Positions 13,586 through 26,400 of a stretch of DNA of 64,000 bases are shown here, piece by piece (within the stretch, counting starts at the first letter, position 1; each line of letters starts with the position of its first letter). Source of the stretch: Colletotrichum lupini (taxonomy: Eukaryota; Ascomycota; Sordariomycetes; Glomerellales; Glomerellaceae); assembly GCF_023278565.1 (NCBI RefSeq), contig NC_064672.1, positions 6,014,001 to 6,078,000 of the forward strand, in the 5' to 3' direction. Under the pieces are notes generated by a model. That model ran no database searches and was not told the origin of the DNA. It saw only the letters and a program-made list of their open reading frames with translations. Made by a program: the position numbers and the translations under genes.

Positions 13586-14593
13586 ATGGAAAATCCAAGA
13601 GACGGCCGACCAAGCACAGTTATCGAAATCGCTCCTGATGGCGACCTCCTTCTGTTGGTTGGGCCAGACGAGACAAGAATGCGCGTTCATTGTATGTCAT
13701 TGATGGCAGTATCGAAACCATTCTCCGTCATGCTCGGCCCAGACTGGAAGGAAGGCCGTGATAGGCACGATCAGGGTAAAGCTTCGGAACTATTGCTACC
13801 TGAAGACAATGTTGCTGCATTGAAAATCATCTGTTCCGTCATTCATCATAAGAATAGTGAGGTACCTCGAACTCTCGCTGTTGGCGATGTCCTCGCAGTC
13901 GCTGTCGCCGCGGACAAGTATGATTGTGGCAATGCTCTCAGATTTGCCGCCGAAAGCTGGCTTCGACCTTCTGGGAAATCAGCTAGCAATCTTATGCTTC
14001 TCACTGCCGCAGCATATCTCTTGCAGAGTGCGCAAGCTTTCAAGGAGATCACGAGAGCATTGATACTTGACCATGATGGTCCTTATCTCGATCTCTATTG
14101 GAAAGATGCCGAATCTCTCATGACATGGAGGATCTTCAGTAAGTATCATGAAGATCTTTCGAACCTACAACTAACAAGTAGCCGGGCAGGTCTGCTAGAA
14201 GAGCAGAGAGGGCTCGCAAGGCTGAGGCTAGCAGAAATACTTACTGCCGGGGTGAACGATGCGACTGGGCTGTGCGTTCACAAGTGCGGGTGGACGAGCA
14301 AATATGCATATGCATACATGAAGCTGTTGCAAAAGGAAGACCTTTGGCCAGCACGCCTATCTCATACTTCTATCACTAAGGCACTGGAGTTAGCACACAG
14401 GATGCCTGACCCGATCCCTGAGGAATCAAGCACTTCATGTGTTTATGAGTACAAACACACTGCTCCAGCCTACAGGCGAAACCGCAGCTCGAGTCTGGAC
14501 ACCTTTCAAAAAGGTATCGGACTTTGCCTACGGTGCGTTCGCTCAGGCAGCATAAGTTCTAGTTGTTACGAGCCCTCCCATAGCTACATATAG
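13586..14593 (+). CDS. BTB/POZ domain protein, 318 or 335 aa
   Basis: Residues about 12-115 form a BTB/POZ fold: a beta-strand start (GDLLLLVGPDETRMRVH), then the typical MSLMAVSKPFSVMLGP segment ('S..F..ml') and the later AVAVAADKYDC helix. BTB domains mediate dimerisation and often Cullin-3 binding; this fungal lineage of single-BTB proteins is large and mostly uncharacterised. A likely 51-nt in-frame intron lies at 14139..14189 (GTAAGT donor, CTAAC branch, GGCAG acceptor). Removing it gives 318 aa, while reading through gives 335 aa. The C-terminal half has no recognised domain but contains several Cys residues (LCVHKCGW, LCLRCVRSG). Single gene, no operon-like context. Confidence 0.8.
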   Translation: MENPRDGRPSTVIEIAPDGDLLLLVGPDETRMRVHCMSLMAVSKPFSVMLGPDWKEGRDRHDQGKASELLLPEDNVAALKIICSVIHHKNSEVPRTLAVGDVLAVAVAADKYDCGNALRFAAESWLRPSGKSASNLMLLTAAAYLLQSAQAFKEITRALILDHDGPYLDLYWKDAESLMTWRIFSKYHEDLSNLQLTSSRAGLLEEQRGLARLRLAEILTAGVNDATGLCVHKCGWTSKYAYAYMKLLQKEDLWPARLSHTSITKALELAHRMPDPIPEESSTSCVYEYKHTAPAYRRNRSSSLDTFQKGIGLCLRCVRSGSISSSCYEPSHSYI

Positions 14594-15644
14594 TAAAACC
14601 GAGCGTTGGAGACAAGTAGTGTTATGTTCAGATGATGGGACCCTCTCTATTGATATCTCTGGCTTAGCCACGAGAACTTCACCAATTTAGTTTGAAATGT
14701 AGCGTGCTGGGCAGGCAGAAAAGTACATTTTTTCATTGATGACTCATACTCTGTATTTATTTATGGCCTTGGTGTGATACGCGAGTCCCAAGTAAACCCA
14801 TGATAATCCACTAGGAACATCTGACTTAATGGTGTCTGAGAAAACACGTCATGATGGCCGAGAGCGATGGTTGGGAGCTTGTCGTGATCGTGAGTAGCTT
14901 CTCAAATTGGTCCTTGAATAGGTCCCGAAGACCACTTCCCAGCTGAGGAATAACTCATTCTCGCCCTCTTCTGTGGTATTTTTGAAGCTAAAAGATGACG
15001 GACCGTCTTACGTATACTAGTATATGGCTTCTCGAACGACTCGCTTGATCCCGGGGTGGGAAAGAAGTGTCAGTAGGAAGAAGACCGCCGGCAAAGCCCG
15101 ACAAGTAGCCACCCCATCGCTTCATAACCTATACTATACATTATACATAATCGATAAGGCCAGAAGAGTTGGGCCATCCGAGATAAGGTGTAAATAAGAA
15201 TAATTTACCCAGTCAACTTTCCCTTAGCTCTATATCGAGGCATGAAATTTAATAAGCTTACGTGGACCACTGGGTGCTCCTATTATTATAGCCATGCTGG
15301 CGTCTGCACACGCCAAACAGGGCTGGCCAGGCGTGGGCCAATATGTGGCAGACATCATGTTGGACGGCCACATATGTCTAGTTGAAAAGGGTTGCCAGAG
15401 AACGTCTCTATCACCTTCTGGTCACGTGGGAAGGCGCATTCAGAAAATTCAGGAAGCTAGGCAGGCGCGAGGGTTTTATGGTGGGGGGTTTGGAAGCTGA
15501 CTGATTGGACGTTTGGCAGAGGGTAGGCAGTTCTACTCACAGGAAGAGAATCCCTTAAGACTCAGTCGTTTCACGTCACGAGCCGTTTGGGTGGCCAAAA
15601 ATAACTCTGATAAATAGAAAGGATAAAAACAAAACAAAAGTGAA
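14594..15644. other. Intergenic, AT-rich
   Basis: About 1 kb between the BTB gene and the tRNA. AT-rich patches around 15120-15260 look mildly RIP-like. No gene is seen. Confidence 0.45.
15624..15639 (-). terminator. Pol III terminator of the tRNA gene
   Basis: Read on the minus strand, runs of T4, T4 and T5 begin a few bases after the tRNA 3' end, the usual RNA polymerase III termination signal. Confidence 0.7.
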
Positions 15645-15791
15645 TGGACATGGTGGGAATCGAACCCACGCTTCCTCTCATTGTCTGCTCAGAACCTCAT
15701 TACCGCAAGCGGTGTATAGTTTGAAAGAAGTGAGCGAGCTCGACTCCTCTAAGCATATAACGGAGACGCTCTACCACTGAGCCACACGTCC
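15645..15791 (-). tRNA. tRNA with long intron, probably tRNA-Ile(UAU)
   Basis: On the minus strand the acceptor stem GGACGTG pairs with CATGTCC over seven positions. The D arm is GCTC-AGTGGTA-GAGC and the T arm GTGGG-TTCGATT-CCCAC with an intact B box. The anticodon region reads ...CTCC-GT-TAT-A followed by an intron of roughly 74 nt, resuming near ATGAGGAAGC before the T arm. A TAT anticodon and an intron directly after position 37 match eukaryotic tRNA-Ile(UAU). The anticodon stem has one mismatch at its base and position 32 is G, so the isotype is less sure than the tRNA call itself. A T-rich Pol III terminator follows. Confidence 0.75.
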
Positions 15792-18700
15792 GTCTGTTTT
15801 TGTTAGAATGGAAGGCGCATTAGAAACTCAAGTACTGCCCAGCGCAAATTCCATCGCAGAAATTTACCTCGACACGGACCGTATTATTGCGGGTTATGGT
15901 GTGTACCTACTCATAATTGCGCCCCATTCCGGTATTTTGATTAGTATAAGTTAAGTTAAGATCTTTTCTGGAATAGGCGTGTACTTTCAAGAATCTCCTC
16001 TTTGGAAAAAGAGATATTTGAATGAGGTCAAATGGAGGGAAGGAACTGTCCGCAGTACTGCTCTACCTGATCAACCTTACAAATCGAGCAAGGTCGAGGA
16101 AATCATGCACTCGAGCTCACTTGTGCTATTTTTTTTAGATACAGCCTTTACTGTTTAAATATTGACTGCACCGACAAAGACCGAGTGAAGGTTTTCCGAA
16201 GCCATGATAAAATTGTGCTGACATACACCAAGAGGCACTAAGCACTTATAAGTAAGTAATACTCAGAGTCTGATCGTGGAGTCTTGGGCTGTGCCAATTA
16301 GTTTCCTCCTTCTGCATACGTACGCATTTCGATAAACGATCAGTGAGCATCGTACTGGCCGAAAGGCTTTGCCCTACTGACGTGTATAATTACGCTGATC
16401 AGTGCTTTGGATGACCCTACTTCGTGTAGTGATAGGTTCCATTACACACCAGTAAGTCGACAGAGAAGACATTTCCGAACGAGCAGTCAGCTCTTTTGTG
16501 TATCAAATTCTGTAACAGAGGCTCGTTTGCAGTATCACGATCGACTCCGTGCTACATATTCTCGATTGCGGAACCTATACGGAAACTTTGAGAGCGTGTT
16601 CCATCACGCGAGCTTACTTCCGCCAGTCGACCGCCACGAAAGGATCGCTTCAACAAGCCCTCATTCGCCAAATCGACCGCCAGACCGCTGGCCGCTAAAA
16701 CGATATTAGTTCACAACGCTATAATTACGACTTCTTTGCGCCAGATATCCACTACTGAAGGCTCACTTCGACAAGCTCTCCTCCAGCGTCAATTGTGCTC
16801 GATTTCTTACGCATGCTTGCCGCGAAAAAAATACTTTCACTACCTTCTTTCACCATCTCCTTTCATGGGAAGCCAACCTCGCCGCAGAAAGAGCTTCTTT
16901 TTGTCATTGTCAGGGTTATTCCCTGCAGAAGAGCTCTTTCGACACGCTCTCTGCCGGCAGGCCCCTGGCCGCCACGGAAATCTCGCTTCGACAAGTCCCT
17001 AAGCCCACCAGAGCGTTGGTTCAGACCGCTGACTGATGAGACAGGGCGTCTCAGCACACCGACTCCCACTTTCTCATGCCAGAAACTCGCCGCGGAAGGA
17101 TCTCGAAAATCCAACTTCCGCCAGATCTCTTCTAGGGCAACCGTACGGGTCGAACGAAGGTCCTGCCCACTGTGACTGTCCCCAATTGCTGCGTACTTGC
17201 GGTCAACATAGATCCTCAATTTTCCCTGCCTTTATGACTCTTTGACAAACGGCAAGTGCCTCGACAAACAGAAACGTATCAAAATTTCCGTCAGTACGAC
17301 AAACGTGGTGGCCGAGTACCTCCACTTCCTCCAGCCACTTCGACGGCAAACCCCTCGGCCATTTCGACGGCAAGCTCCTCCTCGGCCACTTCGACGGCAA
17401 GCTACCTCCTCCAGTCAACTCGATGCAAATGACCTTATTCTACCGCTTCAATGGGCAAGAGCCAAGTCCCGCAAGCGTGATTGAGAAAGCAGCATACTAT
17501 GGGCAAGTCTCCCAGCGAACATATACACCTCCCTTGCTTTGACGTGGACAGGAACGCACGGGTTTTCGTCGTTTGCCGAAGAATTTGGGCATTCGAAATG
17601 ATACAAGTGGGAGGATCAGGATACGATTCGGAGAGGACCAGGACAATGGGATTATTGAGTTTTAGCACGGCAGTTACAGCGGAAACTATGCCAAATTTTG
17701 GGTAATTGGTATGGCACCTCTGGACAAGGAATCTTACTGAACCCGACAGCCGTACGAAATCACCAACTCACCCTAGTCCGCTGCCCTTTCTACCCACAAT
17801 CGAGGCACTGCTGGTGTTGGATTACTGACGGCAGAGGAGGGAATCCGGAAAGTGGCCCGGGCTCGTGCCCTTTCCACTCACTTGCACGAAACAGAGAAAT
17901 CGTGGGCTCTACCTGACAACTTCCTCCCGATTATTGACCTTTGTACTGGCCGAAAGGCATTACCCGATGTGCTTGCCAACACTCCCCTCTCCCTCACATA
18001 GCTGGCAGGGCTACAACACCGGTAAGTGACCACAGTGCGTTCTTCCTCATACTCTAACAAATCATCCAAGGCAATTCAGCTTCATCTCTCACACAAACGG
18101 TATCCAGACTCTCGTATCTTCCCGTTTCTTGAGATCTGCAGTCACGCTTGCCACGGGCCCCTGGCAAATCCGCCTCCACCCCAGTCTGACAGAAACCGGG
18201 ATATCTCAACTTTCAGCAACCGATCAAAAGCTGGCGAAGGTGACACTGCCCACTGCAACTGTGTTTCCTACTACTTGATGAGTACATGGAGCGAAGCGTT
18301 GCTGCCATTGAGAACCCTACCCCAAGCGGAACTTGTGCCTCGAGCGACTCGTGATGCGCAGTCGAGGCTACGCTCAATTCACGATGCAGCTTCCTGCAGC
18401 TGAAGGCGAAGATGCCACCAGTCCTGAAGAGACAGGGTTGTTGGCAGCTGTCACAGAAACTCCACACCATTTCCGTCCTTTGCCCAAGTTGTCACATTTG
18501 CCTGGCAAGGTCGCCCGTGGCGAATACATTCTGGCACGCCCATGCCTGGTACATGATTGAGAACGTCGGTCGAGGTCTTTCGGCAAGTCTCAACGAGGGA
18601 TCATGGAGTAGGTCACATTTCCTTTCCTATTGGCAATTGGATAGCTAACCGATACCGAGGTTCAGGTCCCAGCAAGACAACAGAGACGACCAATGATACC

Positions 18701-19829
18701 CTCGCAATGGAGTACAGACTGTCACAAGACCACCACCGATGACAACAAAGGCCCTTTCTATGGAACACTGCTTTGGCCCCGTCTTTGGTAGTACACAGTC
18801 TAGCGTCGCGTCACCATGTTGGCATTTACGATGTCGAGTCGTCGACCTGAGCAGAAATGCCGCCCCAAAATAGGCCAGAGATTCGGCGCCGTCGTGATTG
18901 GTGAGGCATCCCAAACAATGCGACTACCTTCATTGCATCACTTAATTCTAGAGGCGTTGAAATCCAGACTTTCCCTAAGAAGAGGACATCGGATGACACC
19001 TGCTTTTACACAGGAAATCGTGGGCCACGGCGATCGAGCCACATCCCTGGACAATTGGGGCGAGGCTGCTGAAGGGCGGCATGATGCCGACCGAACCAGA
19101 TACAATCGCTCACGATACTGGAAAAGCTCGAGAATGGTGCAGTCAAGACAAAAGGAGCAGGCCGAGAGCCCAAGACTCACGAACCTAGACATGCTCTGTC
19201 TGAGATTGGAGATGCCGACCTCGTCAGTTCAACTCTCATCGGAGAGCCCCAGAGAGCCCTGTATCAAAATATAGCCGTCGCTGATGAAGCATCTCATGCC
19301 AGAGAACTGAAGACTCCGGACAACACGGCTCCCGAACAGCTATTACCTCAGGGACCTCAACCAGAAGATCCACTTGGTGCAACAAATCAACCAACAGTAT
19401 CATGGGTGCCTTGATGAAGGAGCGTAATTTTTACATGGCTTCGGCCTCGTCTCTCGGAACTTGAAGCGCGTATCTGCAGTCGGTCTACAGCCGACTGAAT
19501 GGGCCACAAGAGTGTCTACAGCAACTTCGTCGAATTGTGATCGCTTTCCATTGGAGCTTACGACAATTTTCGGTTGTCCTTAGGCAGGAAAGACGGCACG
19601 GAACGCCTTCATCTCTGCCATATCTTCTTCCCGGTGTCGCAATCTCAGGCACGACAACGAGAAGAAGATACGCAAGCCAGTCAAGATTCCTTATCTTCTC
19701 GATGTCAACTACCCCTGCGACGATGCAGCAGACAGAGTGTACTCAGCGCAGATGTTTACTATCTAATCAAACATACTTGGATCACCAGTTAGTGGTACTG
19801 TCCAAAGTGAGACGTCTAGAAGTATAGCC
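15792..19829. other. Gene-poor region with normal GC and degenerate coding-like fragments
   Basis: Four kilobases with balanced base composition but no frame that can be extended. Between about 17.4 and 19.8 kb several short open stretches in different frames (for example near 17.42-17.50 and 18.45-18.55 kb, the latter with a CPSCHICL cluster) look like remnants of a decayed gene. I could not chain them through splice sites or assign a family. Imperfect repeats occur at 16.6-17.4 kb and are listed separately. Confidence 0.4.
17335..17412. repeat. Three imperfect copies of a 15-bp core (CCAYTTCGACGGCAA)
   Basis: The core CCA(C/T)TTCGACGGCAA occurs at 17335, 17359 and 17386, spaced 24 and 27 bp and separated by CTC-rich linkers. 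Similar but weaker CTTCGACAAG motifs are scattered from 16.65 to 17.0 kb, which suggests an older, decayed minisatellite. Confidence 0.6.
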
Positions 19830-22716
19830 ACAATTTCTAGTAGTAAAAAGCTAGATCTTAGTAAAATATATAAATAGTAGTAATAGTTAAATGCGAAGTA
19901 GACGGCCTAAGGTGGGCGTCTGAAACTAAGTTCTAATAATAAGCTAACGGGTTTTAATTACGTCTAGGGCGATGATATTCTGCCACTAGCTGCCGCTATT
20001 CTGCTACTAAGTATAGCTACGGCCGCTACACGACCGCCGGTCTCGGGTATATATATAAGCTAGGCTCTGCGTAGTTAGTATTTAAATAGGTTAGGCTAAT
20101 CAGAGGCCGTTAATTAACTTATAGTTAATTAAATTATTTTAGTAAAAAGTATGGCAATCGATAAATTGGCCTAATTAACTACTCAATTAACTGCCCAATT
20201 AACTACCTAATTAACTACCTAATTAACTACCTAATTAACTATTAATTACTTTATATAGCCCATAGCCCGTAATTTAGCGACTTCCTCTACTTTAGCCTCG
20301 TCCTCTACTTTAGCCTCGTACTTATTAATAAGTTTATTTATTTTACTTTTTATTATAGGATTAATATCGTAAGTATAATCCTCGTTAGCTAGATCCTATA
20401 GTACGTTTAACTACGTAAAATTACTAATTAATTAAAATCGCAACTTTATAAGCGTTAGTAATTAAAGAGCCCCTATAAGATTAATTATATTGCCGTTAAT
20501 TATATTAATTACCTCGTTAATAATAGCCCGCTAATACCCCCGCTATATCTTTATACTAAGCTCGTATATATTAAAATCGTATATAATCTCGAGGCCTTAT
20601 CAAGTAGAAGTAGCCTTACTTAGCGCTAGAAATACTATTAATAGTAGTAGCGCTAGTACGAGTACTATTTTTATACGTTTAGTAGCTTTTTTATACTTAA
20701 ACATAGAGGGCTCTTATTTAGAAAAAGTACTTAGATTAACCGCTAGCTTTTTTAACTTAAGTACCCTAGTACCCGTTATAATTATTATGATACCCGCTAT
20801 AAAGCCCTATAGGTAACCTTTACTTCGGACTTATAGGGGATTAAGTAGGGGGGTAAAAGTACTATTATTAATAATAAGCTCTAAGCGTTACTAAAACTAA
20901 TATAAGTAGATCTTTTTTAGTAATATTAAGGTACCGTCCTTAGTATATTACTAAAGGATGTAATAATAAAGTAGCTTATAAGTAGTTCGAATTAAGTAGG
21001 GTACGCACTCTCTTAATAGCTTCTTATATAAACCTAAATTTAGTTATTTACTTAGCGTACGGAGTTCTTATAAGAGGTACCTAAGGGTATCGTAATATAT
21101 ATATATACGGACCTTTTTTTAAAATAATCCCGTAATAGTACTTAATACCTTAGCCTAGCGACGGGTTTAATAAGTATTAATTATAGCCGCTTAACCTATT
21201 TAAAAAATAACTAATTTATTAAATACGGCTTTAAAGTCGCCCGTATAGTAATAAATTCGTACTTTAATACTTATATATAAGGATTCGATAATTAACGTAA
21301 TTACGTAACTAAAATACCTAACTCGGTTAACCTAAGTAAGTACGATTTTTTTATACTACGGCTTAAGCTAAGTATTAATAATATAATTAACTACTACCGT
21401 AGGGTACTTAATAATCTTAAATTTAAATAATTAGTCGTAGTATATAGCTATTAATTCGCTATAAAAAAGATTACCCTAATCTATAAGGAATTATTAAAAG
21501 CGAGGGTTATGTATAACGACGCTAGTCTCGTCCCTCGTAGCTAGGCCGAAGTAGCGCCGGGTCTTAGCTAGTACGTTAAAGTTAACGTATTAGTAGTAAA
21601 GTACGTATAGTACTACTTTAAATTAAGTATTATTATTAAGGGCGTTAAGTAAAGTAGTCTCGCGATCTATATACGTAACTTATAGAAAGGGAATTTTATA
21701 GGCCTAGAGTAATACTAATAGCTAGTTAATAGCCTAACGGTAGTTAGCTTCCTTCTTACTAAATAAAAAATAGCTCGTAACTTAAAAAATATAACTATCG
21801 TTCGTAGCTCTATAGATATTAAATAGTAATATATTAAATCAATTAGTTTTATATATAGAATCTATTAATAGAACATCCGGATATTATTAAAATAGGGAAA
21901 TCGTAATAATAAGTATAGTAAATAAACTTATAATATAGCCTGCGTTGTTGCGTTAAAAATAGTACTAATACTTCGTAAAATCGCGTAATTAGTTAAATAA
22001 CTACTTAATAAGAGATCTACTACCTAATTCGTTACGGTAGTAAGTAGTTAATATATTAAGTATATCGTAGTTAACGATATTGCTATAATCGCTACTTTCT
22101 AATTAGAGGCTTAAAAAGATTTAGATAGGTCGAATACTCTTATTTTATTAGTTAACGATTTAGTCCTTTTTATTATATAATAGCGCGCGGTAATAACGCG
22201 TAAAAGCGTTAATATTATTAAATAAGTAGTTATAATAGTTACGGAAGGCGCTAACGACGGGATAGAAGAGCTAATTACCGCTCGAAAGGCTAGTAGCGAT
22301 CTACTAATAGTAGTCTATAAATAAGGTTAAAGATCTATAACGCTTATTTAAATAGGTTAATTTTATAAAGCGTTACTATTTTCGATCGTAACGCGGGCTA
22401 TGAGTATAATAATAAATAATAGTAATTAGCGCCCTAGCGGAGGGTTTATATTAAATAATTTAAACCGTAAAGCTAGCTTTATAAATAGCCTCGTTAAGTA
22501 CTACTCTAGCCTTAGGTAGGCTAGAGAAGCACTAGCCGTAAAGTGAGTAGTCGTACTCTACGTAACTATAATTATCGTAATTAATAATATATTAATAAAT
22601 AAAAAGATCGTTAACTTCGTAATTATTCTCTTTTTATAGTATATTAATATTAAAAATAGCTTTAATTAGTAGTAGCGGTAGTAGTAGTGATAGTAAGGTT
22701 AATAAAGTAGTAGTTA
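19830..22716. repeat. RIP-saturated degenerate repeat block
   Basis: About 2.9 kb of TA-rich DNA in which CpA and TpG dinucleotides are almost absent while CpG, CpC and CpT remain; around 20500-20640 there is practically no CA or TG. This pattern is the mark of repeat-induced point mutation, a premeiotic process in ascomycetes that converts CpA to TpA in duplicated sequences. It implies the block was once a multicopy element. Stops occur in all frames, so the original element class cannot be read. I found no terminal repeats or target duplications at its edges. Confidence 0.85.
20171..20243. repeat. 12-bp minisatellite (CTAATTAACTAC)n
   Basis: Six tandem copies of a 12-bp unit, the first two with variants (ACTCAATTAACT, GCCCAATTAACT). 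The variants still carry C where the others have T, consistent with RIP acting on the array. An 18-bp direct duplication (CCTCTACTTTAGCCTCGT) lies just after it near 20283-20320. Confidence 0.75.
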
Positions 22717-22779
22717 TAGGTAGGTAAGTAGGTAGGTAGGTAAGTGGGTAGGTAAGTGGGTAGGTAAGTAGGTAGGTAT
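22717..22779. repeat. Tetranucleotide microsatellite (GTAG/GTAA/GTGG)n
   Basis: About 15 tandem units of GTAG with GTAA and GTGG variants, exactly at the border between the RIP block on the left and normal-composition DNA on the right. Confidence 0.85.
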
Positions 22780-23366
22780 AGGCAGCTGGGCTCCGTGGTC
22801 GGAGGCAGGAGCGGCCGCAGCCACACTTGGTGGCGGGATATCGGCAGGTGCTGGCAGAATATCATCGCCCTACGTCTATAATAGCGTGCTGGGGAACATG
22901 AGGACGCGTCGCTGACGTTGGTTGTTTTCGCCTATTGTGAATGTTTCGTTTGCAATATATGCTAGCTGCTTAGTGGACAGCGATGGTTTCAGCGATAGGA
23001 AGATACCAGGTGGGCTACTAAGATGCACGAGGTGCCGCAAGAACGGTCAGTGAGACGTTACGTTGCTCAAGAAAAGGTAATCAATGATGCACCGATGGGT
23101 TGTCTGATCATCGTTATCCAGGAAAATGGCACACTTGGTAGTCTTACGAGCTTCATGCGTGGCAGGAGTGACTTGTGTGGACACCAAGATGAGGGCGATG
23201 TTTAGTGACTCAGCTGAAGGACTCAGCCGCGAAAGATGATTCGGTTTTTTTTGATTTCATAGTTGGACTTACCTTGGCATTTCACTTTACGGGGATGTTT
23301 TTTGGAGAGCATTAAGAATGAAACAAACAATATTCTTCTGCAAAAGAGAACTCTATAACAATAAAC
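22780..23366. other. Normal-GC island between two RIP blocks
   Basis: This stretch is not RIP-mutated. It lies directly downstream (on the minus strand) of the stop codon of the broken helicase gene, so it is presumably the original 3' flank of that gene. No coding frame is supportable. Confidence 0.5.
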
Positions 23367-23443
23367 TTAAAATATTAAACGTTGCTTCTTCTTCACAGGC
23401 CCTTCGAAGTCCTCCTCCTCGGCCTTAACCTCGATCTTCTCCT

Positions 23444-26400
23444 CAGCGCTTATACCCATTCAAATTAATTAAATAAATAAGTTAAATAAACAGTTAAATA
23501 TAAGAATTTCAGTAAGTTAAATAATTAAATATCGTAAGGCCTTATATTTAACGTATTTAATTAAATATAAGGTCGCCCGGAAAAAAGAAAATCCGGGGCC
23601 GGGCTAATTAAAAATTAATATTCTTAACTATACCCTATAGAAGTTTATAATTAAGAATATAAATACCTAGAGCGGGATTCGAACCTGCGACTCCTTATTT
23701 ATCATTATAAGTTCGGTATTATACTACTTAACTAAATAGATTATTAGTAATTATTATAAAAAAAAAAAAAGCCTAAGTATTATAGAGCCTTAAATTTAAT
23801 ATCTTACTATATTTAAAAATCTAAAAAACCTCTAGTACCCCCTTTTTTTAATATTAATAAAACTAACGAAGTTACGTACTACTATTTCTAACCCTTTACG
23901 ATTATTATAATTATTATTAATATTAATTAAATTATATATTAATCGATTTGCTATATTATAATTAATTAATTAATAATAAGTTATGCGATCTTTAGTACTT
24001 AGCTACTATTTTAGATTACTTCGTAGTTATAGACCTTAATTAATACTAGCCTCGTATTATTAACTAATTTTAATAATTACGATAGCCTCTTCGCCCTTTT
24101 AAAAATAATTTAAAAAGGTAGGACTTTTATTAATAATAATTTAATATTATAAAAAGATATAAAATTAAGGAAGTTATAGATTTACTTAGAGGGGGTCTTT
24201 ACTTAAGAGATTTATAATAAAAATATTCGAGACAAATTTTTCTAGTTTTATTATTATTATAACAAAATAGGTATTATTACTTATTTTAAAATAGTAGCTA
24301 TAAGCTTAGTAATAGCTTATTTAAAGTTAAAATACTAAATAATAGATCTAAGCTCTAGCCAGTTATTATATTTATTAAAATCTTCTAAGTATAACTTTAT
24401 ATTAAAGAGACGGAAACTTACTTTTAGTATTATTACGAAGGGCTAAGTAATAAGAATTAAGGAATTAGTAATCGGGTATATTATTAATAGTAATAGCCTA
24501 TTTATAACTTTTTATAATCCTTACCTCCGGGCCCTCCTCTATTAATTAGATTGTAGTATTATTAACGAACTTTTATTATTATATAAAAATATAAAAAAGG
24601 AGCTAAGTAGGATTTTTATTAAGAAAAAAGATATAATTAGGGTAAAAATCCGGAGGTTAATAACGAAAGTTTATTTATTATTTAATTTATAGACCTCGCT
24701 AATATAAAATACTATTATTACCGTTTTTATTTACTTTTTAAACTATACTAAGTAATAGATATAATATTTTATTATTTTACGACGATAGTATAGTACTTAT
24801 AATAGGGCTAATATTACTTAGATTATAAAATCGGTAATAGACGACTAGGAATTAGGTAACTAAGTTAAAGTAGTTATTTACGATAATACTTTAAATAATA
24901 ATACTTACCTAGGTTATTTATATCCTATATTATTTTATATTTATACTTGAGAAGATATTCTTAACTAGAGGATAAAGTATTACGGTTATATTCTTAACCT
25001 TATTAATAGGGCCTTTTTATTTAATAATAATAAAGAGGTATTTAAATAAGAATTAAATATATTAATTAATACTGAGTAATTTTAAAAAGATTTTAATTTT
25101 TAATATATAAAGGGCCTTATTAATAAGCTTTAGAACGTTATTAAATTTATTTACTTATTATTTTAACGATATAAGGCCTTCCTTAAGGTTAGTAATAAGA
25201 CTAACGAGAATAATATATTTACTTTTTTTAAGGAGTCGTCATAAGAGCTTATATTAATACTTAATAACGATATAAAATAGAATTCGATATACTTTATAAT
25301 ATAGCGCTTTTTATAAAAGAGAAAGTAGATTTATACTTTTTTAATAATTAGTCGAGCTTATAAAGATCTAAAGTAACGGATCCTTATTAAGGACGTTTTT
25401 AATAATAACGATTAATAGCTACTAACTAAGCTAAAAATAGTACTTAAGCTACTTTATTTTTAAATAATAAAATATTAGGGCTAGGGTAAAGGAGACGGTT
25501 ATAGCTATTTATAAAAAGTAATAATAAGTCTCGAGTACTTTATTAACTATCTCGAGGAGTAAAAAAAGTTATATAATAAATTTTTTAAAAAAGAGATAGA
25601 TCTTATAGCTTTTTAAATCGTAGCGTTATAATTATAATTAACGTAAGTAATATTACTTTATTAGCAGTTAGCTCGTTATTAATTTATATCTTAACTTCTT
25701 TTTTAACCTCTAACTTTAAATAGTATTTTTTATTATATTTAATTCAAATATATACTTAGGGAGCGGGTAGAGCTACTTCTTAGTAATAATTTTAACTTGC
25801 GAGGATATTTTTAATTATTAGTTATTAATACTTAGTAGGTCTTTAATAAGTATTATATTAAGTTAAGTAACTCTTTACTCTATACTATAGTAATTATTTT
25901 TTACCCTAAGTAAGGATTAAAATAGTTAGAAAAGAGGTAAAATATGCCTAAGTAAAGCTATTAACTATTTAATATAAAAAAGGGACTTTATAATTATTAA
26001 TAAAGATAGTATATAAACGAGATAATAAGTCTTCCTCTTCCTTATTATCTAAGTCCTCTTTTTTTATTACGATAATTATAAGCTACTTTTAATACTCTTA
26101 TAATTTTAAAAAAATATTATAAAAGATTTATAATATTAGTAATAGTTAATATCTTGAATAATAAACGTAGTAATTAACTATGCGCCTAAGCTTAATTAAT
26201 ATTACTTATAAATTATCCCTTAGCTAGTCCTTAACTTAATTTAATAATAAATTAATTATTAACTAACCTATTTAACGTTAAATAAGCTTATACTTAATAT
26301 TTTTACGATCTTTATAATAATAATAAACTATAAGAAAATATTTAGCCTTGCGAAGTTAATTTTAACTTTATAGCGATTATTAATAAGATCCTCTATACTA

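Noticed and set aside
20171..20243. Regularly spaced repeats considered as a CRISPR array
   Set aside because: 12-bp tandem units with no spacers, in a eukaryotic genome: a minisatellite.
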